From: Taenia hydatigena
Taxonomy: Eukaryota; Platyhelminthes; Cestoda; Cyclophyllidea; Taeniidae
Direction: 5' to 3'
NCBI GenBank assembly: GCA_036345935.2
Contig: JADWOT020000003.1
Coordinates: 8,792,134-8,856,133 of the forward strand
Length of the DNA: 64,000 bases
Part shown: positions 1 to 11,880 of the stretch, one piece after another
Numbering within the stretch: the stretch's first letter is position 1
How the letters are laid out: each line of letters opens with the position of its first letter
Position numbers and translations under genes: made by a program
The notes under the pieces: generated by a model
Database searches by the model: none
Told to the model about the DNA's origin: nothing
Seen by the model: the letters and a program-made list of their open reading frames with translations, nothing else

Positions 1-627
1 CCATTCACAGACTGGTGGTAGAACGACAGGGCTTTTGTGTCTCAAGTTCAACTGTCGTGTGTAAATTTAATTAGGTTGGTTTCATTTATGAAATTGTAAG
101 TTGCGGTGAATCTGCCAGACCGCCTTCTTGCGTTGTTTCATTTGATTACTGCGATTTTTCTTTGTTCGTCTGTAATTTTGCCTTTCTGAGAATGTACAAA
201 AAAAACGAGGCATTTTATTTCCGCAATTTGGTTCAGCAAGCACTTTTAGCGTAGCTTCCTTTTTCCCGTCTCCAAGCTTGCAACCAACTCATTAGTAGGT
301 TCAAATTTTCTTTTTTTTCTCTTTTTAGCTTTTAACCTCCGAAATTAATGACTTTTTGGCGACTCAGACTTGCTTTCCGTTGTGAACTCGTTTTTCTGTG
401 CTACCTTTGCCTCGAGTCTATAATTGCTTGCTATTCTTAGAAAGGGGGGTTTTCTCGAGTAGATCTCATGCGTTTTATTTGTAATGGTTGTTCCTTATCC
501 AATTGCCTGGGTGACTCCTCGATGTGTACTGTTTTTTCCCATAGTGATCCCTGCGATTTTCACTCCCATTTATAACTTCGTTCTAGGTCATAGACAGATG
601 TAGCGTGTTTAGTATTTCTTACAACCT

Positions 628-1534
628 TTGAATCCGGCGTTTGTCTTCATGTGGTAAGATGAGTGCTTGTGGTCTACATTTCGTTGGCGCAAACCATTTG
701 GAAATGTTTGATCCTGATTGCAATCCAGCTGACGACGACGACCAGACCGCAGCACGTGTGTAGCGTGGTGTACAGAAGGGACAGTTGCATGGCTATCGTA
801 GTATCACTTCTGCTTCTTAAACATTCCGATTGTGGAGAGGATGCTTTAACAGGAATCGCACCTGAAAGTATTGAGTAGTTGTGTCAGGCAGACACTGGGA
901 ATTGTGAAGTTTGCCCAACAAATAAAGGGTCTCAGGAATTACCACTATGCGGGTAAGCTGAAGACCAACAATTTCAGGGCATCCACTGGCCGATAGACAT
1001 CTACGCCTCTAAAGCGTCCACTTGATGACTAGGTTGATGCCTCCTGCTGGTACGGGTATCCAAGATTGTCGATGCCTCCTTTCACAAGAAACTTTGTTTG
1101 TCACCGGGCTTCGTTGTACACAGGTACTGGCACTGGTCTGTGCCATTCTTGATAGATGATGTCTATTCCTTGTATAGCGTGACCTATCTCTTCCTGCTTC
1201 GCGTGACACCTCTGCATGATGAGTGCTCATGGGGATATAAAACCAGCACCTCTGTTTAGACCTTATTTCCTTCTTATTTATCGAGACTTTCCTAAATCCA
1301 TGCTTGCTGTTTCCGTTTCGCAGGTTCAAATGTCGGTGGTGTGTGGATTGAATGGTGACGAGAGGTCCGCTGCCCAAAGCGGATTAGAAGTGCAATTTGT
1401 CGGTGTGGAAACACCGCTACCATCGTGAAGTGTACGAAAACCACGCGTCAAGAGGGAAAGGGGACACTGGATCGATCACCTCTGTCTTCTGGCAGCCCTT
1501 TGATGTTGAACAGCACAAACTCTCTGGATCCTGA
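628..1534 (+). pseudogene. RAD54 (pseudogene): RAD54-like SNF2 DNA-repair ATPase, broken C-terminal part (copy 1)
   Basis: RAD54 is a nuclear SNF2/Swi2 ATPase that works with RAD51 in homologous recombination. Three separated pieces match its C-terminal part in the right order. First, 628-654 reads NPAFVFM, then after a frameshift 656-760 reads CGL..VGAN..MFDPD.NPADDD..AARV, equivalent to helicase motifs V and VI (CGLNLIGAN, FDPDWNPAND, ARVWRDGQ). The motif VI Trp codon is TAG at 761-763, and a second stop is at 818-820. Second, 849-875 reads TGIAPESIE, resembling the TGTIEEKI element. Third, after a good acceptor (CAG at 1321-1323), 1325-1348 reads FKCRWCVD, matching the Cys pair near the RAD54 C-terminus, and 1391-1531 contains SITSVFWQPFDVEQHKL, like the conserved SITFVFHQ..HEEQ end. 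Keeping an intron boundary argues for duplicated genomic DNA, not a retrocopy. Clearly not functional. Upstream helicase exons were not recognised in 1-627. Confidence 0.75.
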
Positions 1535-1680
1535 TTCCCCACTGTTCCTGATACCTACATCTCCCTGTCCAAGCTGTGGTGATATCTCCACAGTGTTGTG
1601 TGTTCCTGTTCATTTCTATAACTGGCAAATTTAAAAATGTTACCCATTTGTATGTGTTTCTTCGCAAACAAGGGAACATA

Positions 1681-2529
1681 GGTGTTGAGTGATTTTGCGC
1701 ATGTGATAATAAATGTGCTTTTTGATGGACGTAGTCGAGGTGTGTGAGGTGAGGTGGTGCACTGTGATATGCCAGAAGAGTCTCCAGATTGTGGTGGGGG
1801 TGCAGCGGTCACATTTTGCTACGACTGAGTGATTAAATAAAAATGACTGTTCAGCGCACCACCTTTGTGTTGATTGGTGAGTGAGTACACAAAATATGCG
1901 TGATGGTTTAGGCTAGGTTTTGGCAAGTCTAAATTGATTTGAATAATAAATTGCAATTACTAAGACAGATTGAGATGACATGTTATCGGACGGCTAACGT
2001 GGTGACTTCAATTGGAACTGTTTTTATATAATTGAGGGTATTTTGGGCCAATGGGCCGCCCAAAACTTCACTTGTGTCCACTTCCGTATGCCAAAGCAAC
2101 TCGACGTAATGGATTGCCACATTTTTATTGATGCTGCAAGGACAATGAATAAATTTTACTGAATGTAGACACACGAGTATGATTAGTGATGGATTTTATT
2201 CCAATAGTGTCTATGAAACTTAATCATTTGGTCCTGCATGTCAAATGTAATGCATCATGTACCGTTTAAGACCGGAAATAAATGCACTTGAGGTTCATAA
2301 TTTCTAACACACAATTTAACTGCAGATTGTGTATTTTGTTAAGCAACACAAGTCTTTAAGCTAATCAAATCGCTCATCATTGTGAGATCATCAGCGGTGA
2401 CTGCTTTCCACCTTTTTGGTAAATTGGGTCCTTTGATACACTAAAACATCATGATTTCGGTAGGAGAGGCATGAATTTCACTGGAACGTGTCGCGTCTGA
2501 CTGGAGCATAATATGCTGATCATGAGTCC
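1681..2529. other. Roughly 850-bp segment absent from the second direct copy
   Basis: The two direct copies run in parallel up to GGGAACATA (1672-1680, matching about 57604-57612) and resume at TCTA then GCGATTCAGGG (2530 onward, matching 57613 onward). The segment between them is missing from the terminal copy. I see no open frame of note, no terminal repeats and no clear target-site duplication, so it may equally be an insertion here or a deletion there. Confidence 0.7.
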
Positions 2530-3563
2530 TCTACCTGGCGATTCAGGGTTAGAATTCTGCCTTTGGCATCACTTTACATGTAACTCAGGTAAGAATAAAT
2601 TACATTTTATGATTCCTTACCACGCTTGTCGTGCATAAAGTAACAACAGCTATTTACTATGCATTGCTTTGCTTTTTATCCAAGATATTAGCCGTTAATG
2701 CGCAGTGAAATCGCTTTATACAAATATCTGTGGCACGCATATCTCAACTACGTTAAAATCTTAGTTAATTTAAGTTAGTGAATAGCTTTTGGGCTGTAGC
2801 TAGAAGCCTTCAAAGAAGGCGAGGAAAGGAGTTATTTACGAAAGAGCTGCTCACCGCGTTCGACCGCCATCGGAGAGGTCAGAATGCTGTCAGATTTGTA
2901 CTGGTAGCCTTGATCAATGTAAGCATAAGGCAAACGCTTTGTGCTCGAAGTATTCCTTACTTTGGTCTTAAAGTGATTCCAATAAGGCCCCGACCGTTAT
3001 CTTGTGTGGTGCCAAATACGTAGGTCTCCTCTGAAACTATGGCATTTGGTGTCATGCGGCTCTACCAAGAGTGTGCATGAACAAACAACCAGGGTGAATG
3101 GATGTCGCACTTCCGCATGATTGGTTCACTCCAATCTAACGTTAATTAGGATTAGGCCCCAAATGTTGGGTTCACTTCATCTATTTGCTTTTTCCTTCCT
3201 GTAACTCTACACCCTCACTCATTTCAGATTGAAGTGGATACGGCACATAAAACTGGCAAACCTCATGCACCATTTAGTGAAAATTTCTCTCCTACAAGAC
3301 GCAATACGTGTGAGTGAATAGAGTGCAGTAGGCGACAAAGGAAACAGTCTCCGAAGATGTGTTGGAGTAAGACATGAGAAAGGAGGCGTAGACAAGAGAG
3401 AGTGCTTGCCTTTCCATGTGTGTTTTGATCCCTAGTATCTGCGAGAAGGAGAAGACCTAAACTTGCATGACATGCAGTTGTATCGAGTTGATTAGACAGG
3501 CCAAATTAAAATATTAAGACGGACTTAAATTCAATACATAAGACGCCTGTGGGGACGGGGTAT
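2530..3563. other. Shared direct-repeat DNA with no recognisable gene
   Basis: This stretch is shared with 57613-61530 of the terminal copy, where it is interrupted by about 3 kb. An 81-codon frame at 2778-3023 is broken by indels in the other copy and resembles nothing I recognise. No RNA gene or regulatory element was identified. It lies just outside the left edge of the palindrome. Confidence 0.5.
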
Positions 3564-5411
3564 GCTCGGTAGATGAGAGCTTAACGACCCGCCCCTAGTT
3601 ATTACTATTGAGCTAACGAAGGGGCATTTCTGATGCGTACTCCTACTTCTGTGCTTGGAATAATTGTTGTTTTGCATTCGGAACGGCAATTGTGGTCTAT
3701 GCGTTTTTTTCGGCAGGAGTTAGGTAACATGAATTTTCAGCTGAATGAGACAGGGAATGATTACGGTAGATGCGAAGAGATGAAAATTCGCTGGAATAGA
3801 AGGAGTAAGAGTGGAGATGGACAGTTGAGGATTGGAAATAAGCGTTGTAGGATGACTCTCCACATTGCTCTGGTGTAGCCTTCTTTACTGCTTTCTATAT
3901 TTCTACCATCTATTCCTGAACTGATTTAATCGCTTACTCATCTGGACACGTGTCTAGGCAAAATTTGAAGATTTCTTCCCAATGACACGTGAACTGCCTA
4001 GTCATAGCTCTCTTTCCATGTGATCATGCTGGATATCGAATATGAAAATATTGAAATGACGCATGCAAGTGAATTCCGGGAGTGGAAGGTAGCACTGGTA
4101 GAGGAAGGGGTGTTAGCATCAAAATTCACCCCTAATTTCTATGATATCTATCTGTTTTCCCCCTTTCAGCATCTCTAAAATTAAGGATTGAAAGCCTTGG
4201 AGTGATGAGGTGATGGAGAGGGTTGCAACGGAAGTAAAGGATACAAAGACGGCTGGGGGCAAGAATGAAAAGAGGCAGGAGAGAAGCACCGACGAATAAC
4301 TGAATGGCATGAACGGCGAGGTGGTAAAGGAAGATGAATAAATGTAGGCGTGGAACACGTAGAACAGCATTTCTGACAGTTTGTCGTGTGGTAGATTAAT
4401 TTAACCTGACACGTGTAAATCGATTGCAACACGTGCCGTGTGGTGTCGCTCAGTGCCGTCTAGGTGTGGACTTTGGACAGAACTACTAAGAGGTGGTTTT
4501 GAGGGAGCTGGCGCCACTCACTTTTGTGCTTTCGTGACTTGATTAAGTTATGTGCATCTTAGTGCATGCAAAGGAGGAGGAGAGAATGAGAAGAACCACC
4601 GATGCTAATGTGCTTTGACTTAAATGCGCTGCCTCGTTGTGACTGCTTGTCCTCGGCTTTTCTTGAGAGGATGCCTGTTATGCAGTGACAACTCATTCCT
4701 TGCGTTTCTGTCGATCAATCTAATTCCATACCAAGATCCATTGTTGCCTTGCACCAGGGAGTACAATGGTGGCGAGCAAACATCACCAACCTGGGCGAAG
4801 CAACGAAAGAATGATTGGGTACGAGGCGAAAGCGAGAGGTTTACGGAGGGTACGTAGAGGAAAGGATGGGAAAGGTCAACATGGGGACGTCTCTGCATGG
4901 TGCTGGGGCACTGAATTTCTTATTTTTTTTCTTTCTGCATGTTCTTAAATTTCTCCATTGGCCCACTTTCCTAGCCATGTATTTAAGTGGAGTATACAGA
5001 AATCGATTTTGTTGAAGGAATATGAATTCCTATCAAACGCCACACTCGAGGACGCTAACCATATTTCTACTTGATTAGTGAAACACACAAGGATATCAGT
5101 TGTGACGAAAATTAGGATAGGGGGAAGGAAGGGAAGATAAAGCAGGGGAGGAGGGGAAGCTGGTGGCATAAGTTATCCATAATTTTTAAACTTTTAATCT
5201 CTTCTGGTCTTTTGACGTTAAAACGGTGCAGTGTAGAATTGGGGACATCAGAGAGATTGAGAGGGAAGTAGTGGCGATGGAGGCTGAGAAGCAGACCAAA
5301 GGTGAGCAGCTGACAAAGGAATACTGAAGCACTGGTGAAGAATTGAGCAGTTGAAACGACGATAACCTGGGAAGCAAGATAAATGGTGGAAGGCGACAGA
5401 ACGCCGTGTGA

Positions 5412-5774
5412 TTGTTTTTTTTTTTCACTTGGTTGGTGGTTCGTGGTGTCTGGTGGTTTCTTAGAAGCAAATGTCATTTGTCTTCTTTACTTCAGCTGAC
5501 ACTCGTGCATTATTGCGCGTGTGCCTTAAATGCTTCGCATTATCTCGGTTGTCATAACTTGATTTCCTTCCCATCATGGCGATTAGATAAGAGTGCGATG
5601 GAGAAGCAACTTAAAAAGTTGTACTTCCCTATTTTTGGCAGCACAAGAATCGGATGTTAAAGTGCTAAGAACTCGCAGCAACAAACAACAGTGATGACGA
5701 AACAACCGCTAACACTTACATCAATTAGGAGAATTGTGAAGGCTCGCCAAATAAGTGTCACCCATGTGGGATAG
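5412..5774 (+). pseudogene. Unknown reading frame present three times; interrupted in this copy
   Basis: From about 5520 the frame contains WRLDKSAMEKQLKKLYFPIF followed by TRIGC, then TAA at 5658-5660. The same frame continues with QPLTLTSIRRIV to a stop at 5772-5774. In the other two copies (complement 33236-33535 and 63506-63880) the stop position is a Trp codon and the frame is open. I do not recognise the family. The frame has ordinary amino acid composition, unlike the S/P-rich shadow frames nearby, but nonsynonymous differences and indels among the copies suggest no strong selection. It may be an old exon fragment. Confidence 0.35.
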
Positions 5775-8619
5775 CTAAAAACATGCTTTCAAATCTATCA
5801 GAATTACCTTTTCTTCTATTGCATGGACCGTAAAGTTGCGCGATGCATTTCCGATTGCTTGCTAACTGAGTGAATGTCTTGTGATGAGAAGCAGTTTTGC
5901 ATTGCAGTGATGGGTGGTCAGACTCACAAATCATTCGGCCATTGCCTCAATAGTCTGCGTTTCATATTTTTTCAACCGCGGACATAAGCGTTCCCTACAA
6001 GTCCCTCCAGAAGACCAAACTTTTGCCGCTGCAGTGCATCTGATTGGTAACATTTGAAGAAATTGTGAAAACCTGATGCATGGCAGCGCAAGACCTCTTC
6101 CGGCAAAATAACCATCTTTAAGCCTTTGCGTTTCGATGAGATCTAGACACCGCATTAGTTATTTTATCCGTTATCCTTCACATCCTTTGAAACGATGTCC
6201 TTCATCACCTCACGTCGTGTGATGATAGAGTGGATTGAATAGGTATGGAGATCTGAGAACTCGAAGTTTGATGGAAATGATGGTAATGGATTTCGAGTTG
6301 CCTGCTCCAAGAGCACAAATAATTTAGCGATGATATGCCTTCTTCAAGTGCATTAGCCAACCTATGTAGATGATGTTTGCAGACTGTAGAGAATCACTAA
6401 GAATGACACCATTCTAGGGCACAAATTTGGGTGTAGAGGTGTACAAAATGTTGCCTACTGGGATCGAATAACATGCAATTTAGCATTTTGGACATTTGTC
6501 AAGTCTTCATTCATCACAGATTTGCATTTCGCCTTAAGCAACAAAATTTCACACAAAAAGATCTTTGGTTCTATTTGCCTTGAAAATGATTATCTTCTGT
6601 TTTACTTCAATTGTGCTTTAATAAATGCTATTTATCGAATTGGACCACTTTTGCTAATCGGTTACCCATTGTGCTTACACTGACCTCTACATAAAGCGAA
6701 GCAGAATGACCTTTCACTTTATATCTTTGTGGCACGAATATTTTCAACTGGATTTACACTTTTGGACAAGATCCCAAGTCAGAAGGCAATGATTGGTCAA
6801 CCTCCGCCAGACCGTTAATTTCACAACCATGCCAACTTCTACTGCGTCCAATCAGCGCAGCGCAGTGCAGCATGCGCGTAATTGGCTCATTTAAGCCAAT
6901 CGCCTCCGAAGATGTAGTGGGCAATAACGCAACATTGTGTGTGTATTGGGCATCTTTAGATTTTGCGAAACCCTTGCCTGACAATTTTTGCAAGCGTGTG
7001 CACTTGCAATGTTCTCCACAATCAACTAGTAGTATGAATATAGCCTTTTGATAAGGCTCTGCAAAACCACTGAACCTGCCAGAAATAACGAGCGCATTGG
7101 CTCAGTGTCATGTGCAAAAATTCCTTCTAGTTGCACCCTGACTTATTTATCCCTTTAAAAAATGCATATGAACTATAAATGAATTTCTATCTGATGAGTA
7201 CGGAAATTCTTATTTAGCTAGATTAACGCCGTTGCCTTGGCAACAAACTGGTTAAAAATCAGGTAATCCTAGTTTCAAAGTCGTCCATATGACGCATTGC
7301 TTAGGTCAGTTTTCCAAATCAAGCAGTTAAGCTTCTGTCTGTGTGTTCTCAATTGTTAATCCAAACAAACTTTGAAGTGCGTAAATCACATCTCCACTGA
7401 GTGACGGAACGAATAGGTGGTAATGAGGATTTGTTTCAATGCACTTTCCATATGATTGACATTCAATACATCCCAATCAAAGGCGCTTCAACTTTGATCC
7501 ACTAGTGCTAAAACACGGTACTTCAGCGTTTGGTCACAGTTGCTATTATGCTAATAATAAGTGCAATGACGTTTTTCTCATTGACAAAATCCATGCAACT
7601 TGTTGCCACCTCAACCTCGATGCCACTGACTTGTATAAACTATGCTAGCATAAGGTTAAAAGTAGAAGAGGGATTCGAACCAGATGCTCGACACAACCAT
7701 GAGATGAGTTGGCTGATTTCGCTGAGTAATTTTACTGAATAAAAGTGTAGAGCCTCCTATTTTCACTTAGCAGTGCCACAAGTTATTGAGCTGTGCAATT
7801 TTCGAATCGTAAATTTGGAAATTAGGCGTAACAGAATCTGCACTGCGTATGAGGTGTGCCAATAATTATCTTGGCGATTTGCGCACGTGTCTGCTGGATG
7901 CTACTGAGGTCACCAGCCGGAGAGGAGATAATTGGTAGACTTCTGAGAGGGCGGCATAATATACAAATGCAAAGAGTGCGCGATGGCACGGCCATTCTGT
8001 AGTTGTCCAGTGAGTATATCGCAAGGACCACCTGAGAAGGAATCTGCGTGGGGCCTAATCCTGATCAAAAGGAGAGAGGAAGGGAAAACAGGCACGTGAG
8101 CGAAAACACCATTATCCAGGATGTTTGAGGATCAGCAATTAGGTGCAACTTTCGAAAAGTTGGAAAGAAAAGCATTTAAGGTTCGCGGGCATCCGAAACA
8201 CCGATCTTTAAATAACGCGTGCCGGCCGTGATCATGTAAACATTTAGACTCATCGATTTCCACCTTACTGAAAGGGTTCTGGAGGCGTCTTCGAACTATT
8301 GGTTAAACAAATCTGTGCCTTGACGGTAAAATGAGCCAAAAATTTTGGATTAGACCGCTCGCTGATGTTTCAGTTAGAGGGATTGAGACATCCACCATCG
8401 TGTATGACAGAAGAATTAAATCTTTGCTTATCTCATCGCAGACATTAAGGCATGAATGAGCACTTGACACAAATACATGTAATGCCAGAATCTACTTACA
8501 TGCAGGTGCACATGTTCTTATTTCACTCGAGTTGTTTGTACAGATGCGTCAATGCGGGATGCCCATTTGTACCCAAAGGAAGGACAAAATCGCATGATTA
8601 ACAATTAGCCGTATCAGCT
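5775..8619. other. Left-arm DNA without recognisable gene
   Basis: Mirrored at about 30520-33230 in the right arm. It holds a 53-bp stretch absent from the right arm (6196-6248). A sequence at 7664-7680 looks on the minus strand like a tRNA T-loop, but no stem forms. Short frames on both strands match nothing I know. I see no promoter or RNA gene. Confidence 0.5.
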
Positions 8620-9916
8620 TTGTCACCGATCGTGCAACATCAAGTGGAACAGGGAACACCTTCTGCCTCACAAAAGGCGGAAGAGACGGTCTCTGCTCTG
8701 GCTAAATCTCCAGTACTTTCAAGATCCACTTCCCCTTATGTATTCGCTGCAAAACAACCACGAAGGCAAACAAATCCAACTAAATCCTTTGCCACTAAAA
8801 CGGCTGAAAATTGATGAGGCTGCTTCAAGTGAATAGGATATCTTAGGGGCAATGCCTGTACATTCCACAATAATTCCGGAATCGATCAGCTCTCCGAAGC
8901 CTGTACGACAACAGACATCCTGCATCGACTTGTCTTCGTCTCCAAAGCATAGTGGAAGCTCAGGCCAACCTCAAACTACCACTACGATGCACGAATTCCC
9001 CAACGCCAAACCCACTCCTATTTGACACCTCATCAGAGCTAAGTCAGCAGCTGCTACAGCCACAGGTGCAGCCACAGTTCTCCCCGCCAAGCACGTGCCA
9101 GCATCTTCCAGCACACATCTTATCAGTTCCAAATTACTCTCTTCTCCAGCAACTTTCTGCCGCTGCACCTATGCCTGATTCAGCAAGCTTTTTTACACTG
9201 CCAACCACAGAACAACTTCAGGTTCGCCAGACAGTATCTGAGGCACAAAGACAAGGCTGACGCAGGGTTCTCTTTACTCCGTACCAAATTGGTGGGATGA
9301 TGAAATACTTTAACAAGAAAAACTACATCAATATGCATGAACGCAAAGAACTGGCGTGTCGCATCAACTTGACGGGGACTCAGGTTAGTCAAGCATTAAA
9401 GTGTTAAAAGAACACGTTTAAAAGACAGCCATTAGTGTGTAGTGATCAGTTGTCTACGATTGAGTCGTCAAAATTGGTCGTATTTTTGACCCTTCTGTTA
9501 GGTGAAGATGTGGTTCCAGAATCAGTACTACAAAACAAGGAGGGCTGGTGAGAAATTTCTAGCAATGAGACGCCTCTAACACAACCAAATGTTCGTGCCC
9601 CATCAACCGACCCGTGGGACAGCGGCCTGAGTGAAGGCTTTGGAATTGCTGAAAGCTCCCAATCACAACAGGAGCTTAGCAAACAGCATCACCATTGGAG
9701 CAGGTCCCTTCAGGATAAGGTGGTGATGTGCCGTCGAGGCACAAGCAGCAATTGTAGACATTGGCGGTGCCGCTTGAAAATCAGCTTGGTGCTGAAACAG
9801 ATCAAAGGCAGGATGGTGAAGATGGGGACGTCAAGAAATTAGTCGAACTGATAAAGCGAGTTATTGGCTTCCTCTATGGAGCGTCTGCAGACTGGCCTTC
9901 GCTGTCTTTCATTTAG
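8620..9916 (+). pseudogene. NK-2 class homeobox gene relic (left arm)
   Basis: A decayed homeodomain transcription factor gene. After a Q/P/S-rich stretch (8952-9257), a TGA at 9258-9260 lies immediately before the homeodomain. Then RRVLFTPYQI starts at 9261 and runs through HERKELACR to Gln44 at 9381-9383. A 118-bp intron (9384-9501, GT..AG) sits exactly between homeodomain residues 44 and 45, a classical homeobox intron site. The second exon reads VKMWFQNQYYKTRRA. Trp48, Phe49, Asn51 and Tyr54 are kept; Tyr54 is the NK-2 signature. Arg53 is replaced by Tyr and Leu16 by Met. The frame stops soon after (9577-9579). Q/S-rich pieces in other frames follow, and one stretch ends in a TAG at 9914-9916 before A-rich AATAAATAAA DNA. 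Upstream pieces (8620-8811, and another frame about 8790-9020) look like the shattered N-terminal region. Non-functional. Confidence 0.8.
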
Positions 9917-11249
9917 TAGCTATGATGGTGTTTTGCTCTTCCAACTGTTTTGTGGTCCTCATAGCATATTTTAATGGCAACTATTTAGTGCGCCCTAATT
10001 CTTTAAAAATAAATAAACAAATAAACTGATGTTTTTTTTAAGATGTTCTCGTGGGAACTATGCGTGGAGTTGGGAGTCGCTAAAATGAATTGTTTTGGAG
10101 GTGAGAGTCCACACAGGTCCGTGTATCACATCCACGAGCGATAACAACGCTTAACCCATCGAAGCGGTCGACGGTAATGTCTATCAGAGTTAGATCCATG
10201 TTCCATGTCACTTTCAAGGCCCACAAATCAGATCACTTCCCGAAATTTCCTTTTGCATGGACGAATTAGCTTGATCAGTACTTGAAATTTAAAACCTCAT
10301 CACGTTAGCATGGTTCCATTAGTATCCATCTGATTACTGATGGCTTACAAATGGTTAGAATTTCTTCCTTTTAGTAATTGTCCTCTGAATAACGTCCTCG
10401 TTGAGACCTATTCTTTTGCAAAGCCTGAGTAAACGCACAGGCGTGCAAACGCATCCCTCGGATCATTGCACAACCCCGTTAACGGTGCCACCAATCAGCA
10501 CACAGCTAGGGGTAGTGACTATGGGGCGGGTAGTCTAAAAGCATGCTTGACACAGTCGCGACAAGCACAATCAAAGGATGAATAACCGCGAGAGGGTCTT
10601 TTGCACGAAGCCGACCCTGGTGCTCATTTGATCCAGTTTGCCTCACTTAAGAAGGATGGTCTACTTTTGAAAGACCTCTTTACATGTGAATTGCCTTGCA
10701 TTCAAAAGAGCGATGTCTAAATACACTGCATAACAGCGATGAGGGAATGCGTTGTGTAGCGTGGCGACCAATGCATCCTTTCCTTCATTCGGAATATCAG
10801 CTGTTTAGTTTGCTATTACTATCATTCAGGGTGATCATCAAAAACACTTGCCTAATTAAACAACCAAGTTTTCACAAACTCAACGTTTGGAACGTCATTA
10901 GACCAGAAAACTAGCAAACAATTGGGCCGCATGATGAAAATTTGCCTGGATTGCCTTCACAAGATTGGTAGGAATGGGAATACCTAAACAACGGTGACAA
11001 ATGGGAATTAGTCAACTGCACTACTCGAGTCACTGACTCTACCCATCTGTTTGGAGACCAGAATGGTTTGTGGTGTTGGTTGGTGGACGAGAACCAAATA
11101 ACCTGATTTCTTCCATTTCATGACTCCACAGTTCAACTTGTTACCACGCATTCACTGTCTGCCTAAATGCCCCTCGAAGTAAGCACAACACATACGTCCA
11201 TTCTGATTTAAACGGTTTCAGCGTGATCTTTTTTGAGAGAAAACGAAAG
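9917..11249. other. Left-arm DNA between homeobox relic and module array
   Basis: An A-rich tract (AATAAATAAACAAATAAA) lies at about 10004-10025, directly after the homeobox relic, where a polyadenylation region would be expected. The remainder holds no convincing gene. The part around 11040-11170 is a reverse-oriented copy of a module also found at 13210-13370 and in the spacer near 18715-19150. Confidence 0.45.
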
Positions 11250-11440
11250 GTAAAGAAAAGATGTGCGACCGTAATGCTGGGTACTGGTAAGACACCTTTA
11301 ATTTCAAACGCGTCCAATGTCCGTTACCCAGAGAGAAGTGTCAAGGGACCTGCACTGCAAATAGGCTTAAGAAAAAGTTCATTGTTGGAAGGAACGAAAA
11401 TGAGGCTTTGAATGTAGGACTCACAGAAATAGCCAAGTAG
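11250..11440 (+). repeat. Module A, copy 1 (left arm)
   Basis: Starts AAGATGTGCGACCG and later shows CTGCACTGC and GAGGCTTTGAATGT. The same landmarks in the same order recur at 13430, 16000 and 16846, all clearly diverged from one another. Mirror copies lie in the right arm. Confidence 0.65.
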
Positions 11441-11880
11441 ATGCCAACATTGTGAAACAGAAAGGGAACATGGCGAATGCGGGATTCCTAACCAACTAAT
11501 TTATTGTAAGGAGAGCGACCACGATTGGCATGACCAACAATGGACGTAGCACATTGGTCGTGCTGAACGAACGAAGACCTGCATACAAACCATTCTGACT
11601 TCCATCCATGTCACACTACATCATGACCGGGACAACATTCGTCTTTACCAACATTTCGGCTCGCCTCTTGCCACCCGAATCAAGCATGTCATAATAGAGA
11701 ACAACTGACGCATTGCTTGTGACCAGAACCACATTTCCCCACTTTCACTTAGCTTAAGCGCCTACAATTGTTAGTCCGATGCATCGAAATACAGCAGCAC
11801 AATCACCAACATCGGAAACAGCATCCCAATTTACTCTCTCATCCACTCTCACTGCCAGACGCTGTTCTTGAGCTCGTTTT

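Larger units (their letters stand above)
1..5892 (+). repeat. Direct segmental repeat, first copy (truncated by window start)
   Basis: This block is repeated in the same orientation at 55961-63999, nearly base for base apart from several indels. Base 1 already matches base 55961, so the repeat probably extends further upstream than the window shows. It contains a RAD54-like pseudogene, a segment missing from the other copy (1681-2529) and, from 3564 on, the outer end of the left palindrome arm. Private changes here include a roughly 22-bp deletion near 4710 and an in-frame stop at 5658-5660, both absent from the other two copies of the shared part. Confidence 0.93.

Noticed and set aside
2540..2552. 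GGGTTAG, telomere-like
   Set aside because: Single occurrence, not a tandem array.
7655..7690. tRNA-like T-loop (GGTTCGAATCCC on the minus strand)
   Set aside because: The bases around the loop do not form a 5-bp T-stem, and no D-arm, anticodon arm or acceptor pairing can be found nearby.
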